Shown here piece by piece: positions 13,393-20,638 of a stretch of DNA of 22,032 bases. The stretch is taken from the IMG/VR virus record IMGVR_UViG_3300036768_000909, positions 1-22,032 of that record. One strand, given 5' to 3'. Numbering within the stretch: the stretch's first letter is position 1; every line of letters begins with the position of its first letter. The translations under genes were made by a program, and so were the position numbers. Origin of the DNA: a virus. A model generated the notes under the pieces. The model had not been told where the DNA came from, ran no database searches, and saw only the letters and a program-made list of their open reading frames with translations.

Positions 13393-14429
13393 TTGAACAC
13401 CTCTCTAAACAGTAAACTGGCGAGATAACTGCCGAGCAGCCGCCGCACAAAGGTCATCGTATTGACGGGCGTCAGCGGCGGGCGCTGGCCGAGGTTAAAG
13501 GCGTCCCGAAGCTGCGTGACCACATCATCGGTCGAGGCCGTGACAATCGGGATCGGAGTACACATACAATGTCCGTGATAGGGCGGCGTCTCGACCTCAT
13601 TCAGTCGGTACGGTTCGCGCAGCCGCTCGCCGTTAATGCCGATGGTGGCGAACTGCGGGCAGATGGGACACGTCGGGTCGCCGCTTTTGCTGCGGGCGAT
13701 GTCCACCATGTCCACGAATGGGTTTGCCCAGGCCGCCGCTAAACTCGCCTGCGTGTGCGCCGCGCTGATCTCCGTCCGCCCCAGGCGCATCCCGGCGTAG
13801 TTGGCTTTGGTGCCATATGGCTTATTCGTGACCTTCAGGCCGTCACCGCTCGGCAGCAGGAACTGTTCGAGTTCCTGCGCCATGTCGAGCGCGCTGGTGC
13901 CAGCGCGGATCGAGTCGGTCAGGTAGGCGTCGAGTTTGGCCCGCGCTTCGAACCCCGATTTCCAGATGCGGTCGGACAGGCTGTAGCCGCCCTGTATCCA
14001 GGTGTGCGGGGCGTTGTAGTTGGCGAGGGGATTGGTGGCCTCCTGCGCCGTCATCAACCAGCGTTGCAGGTCTTCGGGCAGCCGCTCCTGCATCAGACGG
14101 GCGTGCGGCTCGACCGCGTGCCAGGTCGCCAGCGCCAGCGCTTTATTCAGCGCCTCGGCATAGGGCGAGAGCGGCGTCACGCCGTCCGAACCGAAGGCGT
14201 GACGGAAGTCCGCGCCGACGTAGAAGCGTTCCAGCGTGTCCCCTGCCCGGACGATCAGGCCGCGCGCCGCCGACTGTGGAATCAGGCGCTTCTCTCCTTG
14301 CGTCTGAGTCGCGCTGCCGATGAGGTCGGCCTGTATCTTCTGGAGCGGGATACGCATCGCTGTGTCGATGGCCTGCACCCAGTCGTTGACCACCTGAAAC
14401 TTGGCCTGGCGGACGGCGAGGGTTTTCAT
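13389..14429 (-). CDS. MuF-type minor head (morphogenesis) protein
   Basis: This 346-aa protein has the C-terminal SPP1 gp7 / Mu gpF domain. Residues 213-226 read GMRLGRTEISAAHT (the conserved R-T-E motif). D251-P-T-C254-x-x-C257 and a C-terminal PPYHGHCMC (residues 282-290) complete the Cys/His pattern characteristic of the family. The N-terminal 200 residues are helical. These proteins enter the procapsid near the portal and help organise head assembly or are ejected with DNA. There is no toxin domain fused to its end. Start: ATG at 14429 overlapping the epimerase stop (ATGA). Confidence 0.9.
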   Translation of the reverse strand: MKTLAVRQAKFQVVNDWVQAIDTAMRIPLQKIQADLIGSATQTQGEKRLIPQSAARGLIVRAGDTLERFYVGADFRHAFGSDGVTPLSPYAEALNKALALATWHAVEPHARLMQERLPEDLQRWLMTAQEATNPLANYNAPHTWIQGGYSLSDRIWKSGFEARAKLDAYLTDSIRAGTSALDMAQELEQFLLPSGDGLKVTNKPYGTKANYAGMRLGRTEISAAHTQASLAAAWANPFVDMVDIARSKSGDPTCPICPQFATIGINGERLREPYRLNEVETPPYHGHCMCTPIPIVTASTDDVVTQLRDAFNLGQRPPLTPVNTMTFVRRLLGSYLASLLFREVFK

Positions 14430-15418
14430 GTGGCGAGGCCTCGCTGCTTCAATTCTTCGTGTGCCTCATCGACCTTATCGACCGCGTGCTGCGATTTCAC
14501 CCACTGGGCGTAGCCAATCAACCCCTGCGCCAGCGTGACCCGCGCCTCGAACCCCAGCATCTTTTTGGCCTTGAGCGTCGAGGCAACACAATGCCGGATG
14601 TCGCCGGCGCGGTGCTGGTGGGTGATAACCGGCTCGATGGATTTGCCCATCACTGCCGCGAGTGACTTGGCAAGGTCATAGAGCGTGGTCGCCTTGCCGG
14701 TGCCGACGTTGAAGACCGTGCCGGTATGCTCGGTGGTCAGCGCCAGTTCGCAGGCGTGGGCTACATCATCCACATGCACGAAGTCGCGGGTCTGCTGGCC
14801 GTCCTCGTAAATCAGGGGACTGTGGTTGTTCAGCAGGCGCGACGCGAAGATCGCCATCACACCCGTGTAGGGGTTGCTGAGTGACTGGCGTGGGCCATAG
14901 ACGTTGAAGAAACGCAGCGCCACTGTCGGGATGTGATATGCCTTGCCGAAGATCAGGCATAGCCGTTCCTGGTCGTACTTGGTCTGAGCGTAGACGTTCG
15001 GAAGCTGGGGTATGTGCCACTCATCGGCGATGGCCTGCTCACCGTAGATGCTCATCGACGAGGCGACGATCAGGCGCTTGACGCTGGATTTGGCGAGGGC
15101 TTCGAGCAGGACTGCCGTGCCGCGCGTGTTGACATCAACGTACTCGGCCATCTGGTACATGGACTGCCCTACCCCGACCTTTGCGGCGAGGTGGTAGACG
15201 ACATCGACACCTTCGAGGACTGCGTGTACAAATTCCCTGTCGCGCACATCACCATAACGCATATCGGCCTTGTAATTGGCGTAGGTCGGCCATAGCGCGG
15301 TCGAATGCACCTGCTCGTCCATGTTATCGAGGATGCGAACTTCATGCTTGGCCGCGACAAGACGGTCAACCAGGTGTGAGCCGATGAAACCCGCGCCGCC
15401 GGTAATCAGGATTTTCAT
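14426..15418 (-). CDS. NAD-dependent nucleotide-sugar epimerase/dehydratase
   Basis: This 330-aa protein is an extended short-chain dehydrogenase/reductase. The N-terminal MKILITGGAGFIGSHLVDRL holds the GxxGxxG NAD-binding loop (G7-G13); the catalytic Y143-x3-K147 is in NVYAQTKYDQ, with Ser120-123 (ASSMS) before it. HLAAKVGVGQS and FNVYGPRQSL are usual for UDP-hexose 4-epimerase and related enzymes. Start ATG 15418 is supported by GGAG eight bases upstream; the in-frame extension lacks signals. Together with the glycosyltransferases it probably supplies an activated sugar. Exact substrate (UDP-Glc/Gal, GlcNAc or other) is not readable. It sits, unusually, between the portal and the minor head gene. 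Confidence 0.9.
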   Translation of the reverse strand: MKILITGGAGFIGSHLVDRLVAAKHEVRILDNMDEQVHSTALWPTYANYKADMRYGDVRDREFVHAVLEGVDVVYHLAAKVGVGQSMYQMAEYVDVNTRGTAVLLEALAKSSVKRLIVASSMSIYGEQAIADEWHIPQLPNVYAQTKYDQERLCLIFGKAYHIPTVALRFFNVYGPRQSLSNPYTGVMAIFASRLLNNHSPLIYEDGQQTRDFVHVDDVAHACELALTTEHTGTVFNVGTGKATTLYDLAKSLAAVMGKSIEPVITHQHRAGDIRHCVASTLKAKKMLGFEARVTLAQGLIGYAQWVKSQHAVDKVDEAHEELKQRGLAT

Positions 15419-15533
15419 AGGTTGTACTCCGCGTTGGGGCTGTCGGGCATCGCGTGCCTCTCCTTCGGGGTGGTGGGGTGTTCCCTCCCCCACCGGCTGC
15501 CGTTCAAAAAGTTTGAGGGATCACCTGCTTGAC

Positions 15534-15552
15534 GACGGCGGGAACTGCCGTC
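15534..15552 (-). terminator. Hairpin 3' of the tRNA, possible processing or weak termination site
   Basis: GACGGC (15547-15552 on the minus strand) pairs with GCCGTC (15534-15539) around a 7-base loop. It lies three bases after the tRNA. No T-run follows directly, so it may be a processing boundary or a weak terminator rather than a strong intrinsic one. Confidence 0.35.
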
Positions 15553-15554
15553 TG

Positions 15555-15627
15555 TGAGCGCGGCGGGAGTCGAACCCGCACCGATCCCGGCTTGCCGAGG
15601 ATTGCTCTGCCATTGAGCTACGCGCCC
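15555..15627 (-). tRNA. tRNA with abnormal anticodon arm (isotype undetermined)
   Basis: The 73-nt element has a 7-bp acceptor (GGGCGCG with CGCGCTC, one G-U), a normal D arm (GCTC-AATGGCA-GAGC) and a normal T arm (GCGGG-TTCGACT-CCCGC), so it derives from a real tRNA. The region between A26 and the T arm is 23 nt. Its best anticodon stem is ATCCT/GGGAT, which leaves a 9-nt loop (CGGCAAGCC) without the usual U33; the alternative fold is a tight CGGC-AA-GCCG hairpin. No standard anticodon can be assigned. CCA is not encoded. It could be a decaying tRNA or a tRNA modified for another use. Confidence 0.7.
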
Positions 15628-15768
15628 GTGTGCCGGGTGAGGCCTCGCCTCTTCACTGCATCCCGACTGCTACAGGTTCCGGTTTTCTATTCGCGGTCGT
15701 ACCCGTAAGGGCCACTTTGACACTAATCAATTCCCCGCCGTTTGGGATCCACCGTTTCCCTAAAGGGA

Positions 15769-15841
15769 TGGTGTCTCGTCGGGACTTGCACCCGAAACCA
15801 GGTTCTAGGTCGAAGGGTCGCCGCCTTCCTATGCCGAGACA
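15769..15841 (-). ncRNA. tRNA-like RNA with encoded CCA
   Basis: On the minus strand TGTCTCG (15841-15835) pairs perfectly with CGAGACA (15778-15772) and is followed by CCA (15771-15769). A T-arm-like hairpin TCGGG-TGCAAGT-CCCGA is placed directly before the 3' acceptor strand as in tRNA. Total length (70 nt) is tRNA-like. In between, GAAGG pairs with CCTTC around a 7-nt loop CGGCGAC, like an anticodon arm lacking U33, but the D arm is not recognisable. Either a degenerate tRNA or a tRNA-like structure. Isotype is not assignable. Confidence 0.5.
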
Positions 15842-15997
15842 TTGAGGGTTTTCTGCGCTTATCCCACAACGCCCCGCCCTGGTGGTAGCAGCTTCTGCAT
15901 CTTTTTTAGCCTCGCCGCAGCTTATCGAGGTCGATGCCCCGGCGCAGAAAGAGTGGAAACACCGCCGAGACATCGAACAAACATTCGTCTGTGCTAC

Positions 15998-16025
15998 AGG
16001 ATATGAAATTTACAAATCACGTCAA
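15998..16025 (-). promoter_or_regulatory. Candidate sigma-70 promoter after portal gene
   Basis: TTGACG (minus strand, 16025-16020) and TATCCT (16003-15998) lie 16 bases apart, right behind the portal stop codon. Transcription would start near 15991 and run through the tRNA-like region into the epimerase and the head genes. Confidence 0.5.
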
Positions 16026-16030
16026 GGGGG

Positions 16031-17557
16031 TTATGCCGCCGCGCTGAGTTGGCCGGTGTTTTCTGGCTGCTTCACGCCGTCATTCTGCTGCGGCTGCTGC
16101 CCGTCCTGCGGCTGGGTCGTGTCCGGCGTCTGGGCGGCCTGCTGGAAGCGCTGGTCAATGTTGTTCTGGAACTGCTGCTGCCGCGCCTGCGCCTCGGCCT
16201 CGGCCTTCTGGACGGCTTCGGCGGGATTGTCGATTTCGAGCGGCAGCAGTTTCAGGCCGGTTTCGCGGTCGATCATGCCGTCCTGTCGGGCGAACTGCAC
16301 CGCCGAGAGCGTCAGTTGCCCATCCTGCCGCGTCAGGTCCGACCAGCCGATAGCGATGTCATCGACTTCGACCTGCTTCACCTTCGAGTCGATGACCGAC
16401 TGATACGCATTCACGATCAGGCAGAGTTCTTTGACCCAACCAGTCGCCATGCTCCGCTTCATCTCGATGAACTTCACGAGCGGCTCGACCTGCGTGTTAG
16501 CCGAGGCCATCGACGAGGCAATCGCGTTGCCGAGTACCCATTCGGGTAGCTCTGAGTGCTGTACGTACAGGTAGAAGAACAGTTGCAGCAACGCTGTCGT
16601 GTCGCCCATGAAGGGTGCGGGCGACTTCCAGTTAAAGGTAGCCGTCTTGCCCAGCGTGAGCAGTTTGTCCGGGTCGAACGCCACTTCGGTGATGGTTTCC
16701 GTAGTGCCATCGGGGGCTGTGACCGTGCGCTTGTTGCTGTACTGTGACCAAAAGCTGTCGATGTCCGCCAGCGACTCAAAGCCCTCAATGGCGGGTGTCG
16801 GCCTGCCCTGCCGCTTGTTGCCGCCGAAGGCGCTCTCCAGCACCTCGCCGTATTTGTGCAGGAGCGGGATGAGTGCCTCAGCCTCACTGTGTCCAAACAG
16901 TTCATCAGCCGCGCGCAGATTGGGGATATGGACGACCGGCACGCGCCCGATCAGGTTGGGGAATGTGCGGCGGGACTGCTGCACGCCGCCTTTGGTGATG
17001 GTCTGCACGCGGTTGACCGCTGTGTATTCGTCCACGATTCGAATTTCATCACCTGGACGGGTCGGATGGGGATAAATCTGGTCGATCCGCCATCCGATCA
17101 CGCGCGAATAGGTCTGCTCATCGACGATGGGGCGCACTGCCGAAGGGGGAACAGCCGTGACGCTCAAATCGGCATTGATGACCAGGTACGCATCCGCCAG
17201 GTCGAGTGCATCCTGATAGGTCTTCAGCACCAGCGGGTGATTGCTCGTCCACCAGGCCTGAAGCTGCGCGGTGGCCTCGGCTTCGTCCTTGACCTCGAAG
17301 GTCGGCACGGTGCCGATGACCCACGAGGCGATCTTGCTGGTCAGGGGTTTAACCAGCAGGCCGGACAACTCCAAACCCCGCGCCTTACACTTTCGCAGTC
17401 GGTCGTAAAAGGCGTAATCGGTGACGCCGACATCGCGGCGCACATTCACTGCATCAACGACGGTGGAGCTTAACCGTCGGACGGTGCGCTGTGCCCCACC
17501 GATTAATTCACGGAGCGACTCAGGCAAAAGGGTAAAGGTGCGTCGAAGTCCTACCAT
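16031..17557 (-). CDS. Portal protein
   Basis: This 508-aa protein directly follows the large terminase, the usual portal slot. Portals form the dodecameric ring through which DNA is packaged and ejected. Recognisable portal-like parts are the N-terminal helical/clip region (RLRKCKARGLELSGLLVKPL), a central beta domain (DEIRIVDEYTAVNRVQTI), PVVHIPNLRAADELFGHSEAEALIPLLHKYGEV, typical of the stem helix area, and AIASSMASANTQVEPL. The C-terminus is a Q/N-rich low-complexity tail (QPQDGQQPQQND). The ATG at 17557 has AAGGA only one base away, so the exact start may be influenced by the upstream ACGAACAATT element. Size is normal for SPP1/phi29-like portals. Confidence 0.88.
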   Translation of the reverse strand: MVGLRRTFTLLPESLRELIGGAQRTVRRLSSTVVDAVNVRRDVGVTDYAFYDRLRKCKARGLELSGLLVKPLTSKIASWVIGTVPTFEVKDEAEATAQLQAWWTSNHPLVLKTYQDALDLADAYLVINADLSVTAVPPSAVRPIVDEQTYSRVIGWRIDQIYPHPTRPGDEIRIVDEYTAVNRVQTITKGGVQQSRRTFPNLIGRVPVVHIPNLRAADELFGHSEAEALIPLLHKYGEVLESAFGGNKRQGRPTPAIEGFESLADIDSFWSQYSNKRTVTAPDGTTETITEVAFDPDKLLTLGKTATFNWKSPAPFMGDTTALLQLFFYLYVQHSELPEWVLGNAIASSMASANTQVEPLVKFIEMKRSMATGWVKELCLIVNAYQSVIDSKVKQVEVDDIAIGWSDLTRQDGQLTLSAVQFARQDGMIDRETGLKLLPLEIDNPAEAVQKAEAEAQARQQQFQNNIDQRFQQAAQTPDTTQPQDGQQPQQNDGVKQPENTGQLSAAA

Positions 17558-17590
17558 GTCCTTAAGGGTAGCACAATTGTTCGTGCATGT

Positions 17591-19768
17591 CTACCATCCC
17601 GACACGGCCATCTGGCGCACCGGAATGCTTGGCTCATCAACCAAATCATGATACGCGCCGCTGAAGGCGTCCACCTGGTCATCATGGTAGCCCTGCTGGG
17701 GGAACCAAACCACCTCGTTGATGAAATCCCGATTCCAGGGGCCGGCCTTGAGGACAATGTTGCCGTACTCAACCTGAGCAGACAGTGGCTTGGCGCGTGT
17801 CACCTTGTCGCCCGTCACCCGCGCCCCGCGCACATCGAAGCCTTGCAGTTCGGTGACGTAGCTATCGACCAGGCTTTTGCCCGATGCGCCGCCCTCCTGC
17901 TCGATGCGGATGGCGACTCCCCTGCCGTCCTGCTGCGCGGTGGCTTTCACCAGTTCCATGACGCCTTTGGGGAGACGGCGGTCGCGCACCACGTCGAGGA
18001 CGGCAAACTTGTTTTTCTCACGAAGCTGTGCCAGGAGTAAACCGACGGTGTAATCGGGGTCGGTGTTGGTAGCGCTCGGTTCGCTGGCCGCGAGGTCCCA
18101 ATGGCGGATGAGCCGCGCGCCAAGCAGGTCAATGTGATCAACTGTCTTGAACCAGTCGCGCTTGAACAGGCCGCCGTCGAAGGTAGCATCCCAATTCCCT
18201 TCGAGCAGTTGGGATCGCGTGACGTAATCCAGTTCCTCCAGCGACTCCATATAGGAGGCTTTATCAACGCCCGGATTGTCGGTCAGGAAGGATGGAATAA
18301 AAATCTTGTCGCGTTTGCGCGTGGATGGGTTGATGTAGCGATTTTTAACCCATTCATGGCCGACGCCTCCCGGATTGGAAGCAGCACGGAAGCGCAGTGG
18401 CACATCGACTCCGGCTTTACGCCGCTGGCGGCTGAACAAATATAATGCCTGCTGCTCATAGAATTGTGTCAGTTCGTCAAAGGCGCAGTTTTGATTAATT
18501 AACCCAGTTGTGGTGAAATAATGAGACACGCCAGCAATGGTAATGTCCACAACATCAATCGAGTCGCATGGAGAAAGGATTGCGGTGCCAAATGTCACGG
18601 GTTCGGTCGCTAAACGAGTTTCCCTCGTATACGGGTGGCGATACGTTGCTCTATGGAGGGTACATATACGAGTATTCACCGCGCCATCGACTGTGCAATC
18701 AATAACGTAATCGTGGGCGTTTTCAAGCCGCGCTGACTGAACAGTCGGTGCATGAAGCACTACAGGGACGGACGCTAAAGCAGGCTGCTGCCCTGCTCCA
18801 TGTTCACACGCAAACTCTGCGGAACCGATACCCTGAGATTTTGGAGCCTCGGAAGCGAAAAACTCCGACGCAGATTGATGACCCTGAAATTGTTGAGACA
18901 ATCCGACTGCTGGCAAACGATGCGACGGTAGGCTATCGGGAAATTGCTCAACGCTATGGAATTGCTGCCATGACGGTGAAACGCATCTGCGAGCGGTACA
19001 ACATTCCCTGGACGAAGAAAACTCGCAAGGGCCAGAAGCGCCGACAATATCGACGTAGGAATGCCACCCCCTAGGTGTCAGCATCGGATGCGTTTTGCTT
19101 TGCACCTGCGTGCCGATAAGACGCCCTCTTTCATCAAAGACATCGGCACGCACACATTCCTCATTTCGTGGTACAGCAACCCGCGAGACTGGACGCGCTC
19201 CTTCCAGAGTCATGACCATATCGCCAGGGCGTAAATCCTCGACAGATTTTTGGCTACCATCGGCCATGACGATTCGTGTTCCCACTGCGGTGCAGAACTG
19301 GTATTCAGCGCCCTGATACTGTGTCTCGTCACCGATATGATGCAGATAGCCAAAAGAGAGCGTCGCGCCGCTGGGGAAAATGAAGCGGTGATCATTGTTA
19401 TTCCACTTCACCTCACCTGACTTGACGAATGGGTACATCCACTGAAGGGCGCGGTTCATGATGGCCTGGGGCTTGTTGAGATCGGCGAAGGTGCGGCGGA
19501 GAATCAGCGCGTCATAACCAGGCACATCGACGTACTGAAGCGCGGCCATCAGCAAGGCCTCCGATTTTCCTCCGCCCGCCGCGCCGCCAAAGAACACATC
19601 TCGGACGTGGTTGAGTAGCAGAAAGGCGGCCTGTTTAGGACTGGGGGTTGTCGGGATGTATTTCGTCAGCCTCGGCGTCGTCAGCCGCGCCAGTTGATCC
19701 AATGTCCCTGGATTGGAGCGCTCCAACTGACGCAAGGACTCCGAGGATGTCGGCAATGCGGTCCACAT
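17591..19768 (-). CDS. terL: Terminase large subunit with intein
   Basis: This 725-aa precursor is the packaging ATPase/nuclease. The Walker A-like motif is FFGGAAGGGKSE (residues 59-70), and Walker B ends in CAFDE (D431-E432). Residues 461-470 (RAASNPGGVG) are the coupling motif. The RNase H-like nuclease domain has D558 (RHWDLA), E623/E625 (RIEQEGG) and D696/D697/D700 (YHDDQVDAFSGAY). An intein occupies residues 159-427; the spliced protein would be 456 aa, normal for terminases. The ATG at 19768 lies within the small-terminase end (134-base overlap); an internal TTG near 19702 is a possible later start. Portal follows 33 bases downstream. Confidence 0.92.
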   Translation of the reverse strand: MWTALPTSSESLRQLERSNPGTLDQLARLTTPRLTKYIPTTPSPKQAAFLLLNHVRDVFFGGAAGGGKSEALLMAALQYVDVPGYDALILRRTFADLNKPQAIMNRALQWMYPFVKSGEVKWNNNDHRFIFPSGATLSFGYLHHIGDETQYQGAEYQFCTAVGTRIVMADGSQKSVEDLRPGDMVMTLEGARPVSRVAVPRNEECVRADVFDERGRLIGTQVQSKTHPMLTPRGWHSYVDIVGASGPCEFSSSRECCTARRCVSPSWQQFHSVEQFPDSLPSHRLPAVGLSQQFQGHQSASEFFASEAPKSQGIGSAEFACEHGAGQQPALASVPVVLHAPTVQSARLENAHDYVIDCTVDGAVNTRICTLHRATYRHPYTRETRLATEPVTFGTAILSPCDSIDVVDITIAGVSHYFTTTGLINQNCAFDELTQFYEQQALYLFSRQRRKAGVDVPLRFRAASNPGGVGHEWVKNRYINPSTRKRDKIFIPSFLTDNPGVDKASYMESLEELDYVTRSQLLEGNWDATFDGGLFKRDWFKTVDHIDLLGARLIRHWDLAASEPSATNTDPDYTVGLLLAQLREKNKFAVLDVVRDRRLPKGVMELVKATAQQDGRGVAIRIEQEGGASGKSLVDSYVTELQGFDVRGARVTGDKVTRAKPLSAQVEYGNIVLKAGPWNRDFINEVVWFPQQGYHDDQVDAFSGAYHDLVDEPSIPVRQMAVSGW
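18488..19294 (-). other. Intein in terminase large subunit (no LAGLIDADG)
   Basis: A 269-aa protein intron. It starts with Cys1 in CTAVGTRIVMADGS (splicing block A), has DLRPGDMVMTLEG, block B-like SKTHPMLTPRGWHS, block F VVDITIAGVSHYFTTTG and block G LINQN, followed by Cys+1 of the C-extein. The penultimate His is Gln, a known variant. No LAGLIDADG or HNH homing endonuclease motif is seen in frame. The middle (about residues 90-190 of the intein) is a Ser/Gln/Ala-rich region without recognisable fold, where an HTH ORF is found on the opposite strand. Insertion in YQF|CAFDE next to the Walker B acidic residues is typical, since inteins sit at conserved active sites. Confidence 0.9.
18748..19074 (+). 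CDS. Two-HTH DNA-binding protein nested antisense in the intein
   Basis: This 108-aa ORF runs opposite to the terminase, inside the intein DNA. Residues 9-28 (TLKQAAALLHVHTQTLRNRY) form one helix-turn-helix. Residues 45-84 form a second (DDPEIVETIRLLANDATVGY, then REIAQRYGIAAMTVKRICERY). The C-terminus is strongly basic (KKTRKGQKRRQYRRR). Such clean repeated HTH patterns are unlikely in a shadow frame. Start is the GTG at 18748; no Shine-Dalgarno is seen and the frame is open upstream to 18706, so the start is uncertain. Codon third positions are more AT-rich than in neighbouring phage genes. It could be a transposase/invertase-like or homing-associated DNA-binding remnant, or a regulator. 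Expression is unproven. Confidence 0.6.
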   Translation: MHEALQGRTLKQAAALLHVHTQTLRNRYPEILEPRKRKTPTQIDDPEIVETIRLLANDATVGYREIAQRYGIAAMTVKRICERYNIPWTKKTRKGQKRRQYRRRNATP

Positions 19769-20333
19769 CCGGCACCACCTTTACCTCGCCGCTGTGCTGC
19801 ACCTGGATTGGCGCATCCGGCGGCGTCGTGAGTTCAATCTTCTGCGGCTGCGCTTCCCCGGCCATGCCCATCCGCATGAGCTGCTTCTCGGCCCACACCG
19901 GGTCATGATTGCTCACCGTGTCGATGACTTTGAGCCAGCCGATACCCGCAACGGCCCGTGCTTCTTTGATAGCCTTAAAAAAATGCAGATACGGCTTTTC
20001 TTTCGGCTGCGGACGCGCCGCCACGATCAGGTCGTGCGGCACCTCAAAGGGTTTCTGAAGCTTCCGGCGGCGTCGATTTGCGGGGACGGCTCTGGGTGGA
20101 TTGGTCGGCGGCTTCCAGGGTGGCAACCCTTCGACGTAGGCGAACAGTTCGGCGCGGGATTTTTCGAGTCGCTCCATCTCGGCCTCGGCGCGGCGCTGCC
20201 ACATGGCGAAGGTGCCATAGGAGATGCCGGCATATTCGCAGGCAAGTTTCAGGGTCGCGCCAACCTGGACGGCGGCCACGATCTCGTTGAGCGTCTTCGG
20301 ATTGAGTTTGTGAGGGCGTCCGATGGGTTTCAT
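19635..20333 (-). CDS. terS: Terminase small subunit
   Basis: This 232-aa protein starts MKPIGRPHKLNPKTLNEIVA. An N-terminal HTH reads TLKLACEYAGISYGTFAMWQ (residues about 27-46), followed by a helical region (RAEAEMERLEKSRAELFAYVEG). This matches small terminases, which recognise packaging sites and form a ring on DNA. The centre is Pro/Arg-rich (NPPRAVPANRRRRK) and the C-terminal part is acidic, as often seen at the TerL-contacting end. No strong Shine-Dalgarno is found before the ATG at 20333. Its end overlaps the start of the large subunit by 134 bases in another frame, more than the usual 4-20 bases. Confidence 0.82.
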   Translation of the reverse strand: MKPIGRPHKLNPKTLNEIVAAVQVGATLKLACEYAGISYGTFAMWQRRAEAEMERLEKSRAELFAYVEGLPPWKPPTNPPRAVPANRRRRKLQKPFEVPHDLIVAARPQPKEKPYLHFFKAIKEARAVAGIGWLKVIDTVSNHDPVWAEKQLMRMGMAGEAQPQKIELTTPPDAPIQVQHSGEVKVVPDVDRIADILGVLASVGALQSRDIGSTGAADDAEADEIHPDNPQS

Positions 20334-20392
20334 ACGGAAAAAGTCAAAGCTCTAGCGAGGATGCGTGGGGCAAACGGGTTGCGCCTGACCCA

Positions 20393-20584
20393 TCAGCATG
20401 AACTAGGTGTTGCGGCTACGACCAATGCCCACCGCTGCCGCGACCCGGCGAACCGCGCCGCCGACACCCCGCGCCACCCGGCCAATGAGCCGCCCGCAGC
20501 ACCGCCGACGCCGCGCACGGCGCGACCGATGATCTGCATGGGTTGTGGACGTTCGAGGGGGAGGGCCTGAAATGAGTGGTCCAA
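20393..20584 (-). CDS. Small Gly/Arg-rich protein, TTG start
   Basis: A 63-aa ORF starting with TTG at 20584. Although TTG is unusual, a perfect AAGGAG lies seven bases upstream (20592-20597), better than any signal at the internal ATG at 20539. The product contains PMQIIGRAVRGVGGAAGGSL and is basic and Gly/Ala-rich; no family is recognised. The Shine-Dalgarno lies in the second arm of a 13-bp inverted repeat. It is the first candidate gene after the late promoter, 59 bases before the small terminase. Confidence 0.45.
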   Translation of the reverse strand: MDHSFQALPLERPQPMQIIGRAVRGVGGAAGGSLAGWRGVSAARFAGSRQRWALVVAATPSSC

Positions 20585-20638
20585 ATACTGACTCCTTATG
20601 CTACGTCGGACGATGACCTCAGTTCAAGGAGTCAGTAT
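20585..20638. promoter_or_regulatory. 13-bp inverted repeat covering a Shine-Dalgarno
   Basis: ATACTGACTCCTT (20585-20597) and AAGGAGTCAGTAT (20626-20638) are perfect inverted copies with a 28-base interval. Read on the minus strand, the first arm contains CTCCTT and overlaps the -10 box; the second contains the AAGGAG that serves the TTG at 20584. A transcript entering from upstream could hide the ribosome-binding site in a hairpin; one starting at the local promoter would lack the first arm. Confidence 0.7.

Larger units (their letters stand above)
15628..16030 (-). other. Non-coding leader between portal and tRNA
   Basis: About 400 bases without a convincing protein gene. A 106-codon open frame on the minus strand here runs straight through the tRNA-like element and has no ribosome-binding site. 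The stretch holds the candidate promoter at 15998-16025, the tRNA-like element at 15769-15841, and several short palindromes (for example CCCTTTAGGG and GGATCC). GCCGAGACAT occurs twice (15833-15842 and 15964-15973), so part of the tRNA-like 5' end may be duplicated. Probably a transcribed structured RNA region. Confidence 0.5.

Noticed and set aside
15653-15973. 106-codon minus-strand open frame
   Set aside because: It runs through the tRNA-like element, has no ribosome-binding site and its residues look like translated tRNA sequence.
18488-19294. LAGLIDADG or HNH homing endonuclease in the intein frame
   Set aside because: No such motif is present in the 269 residues; only the splicing blocks are recognisable.
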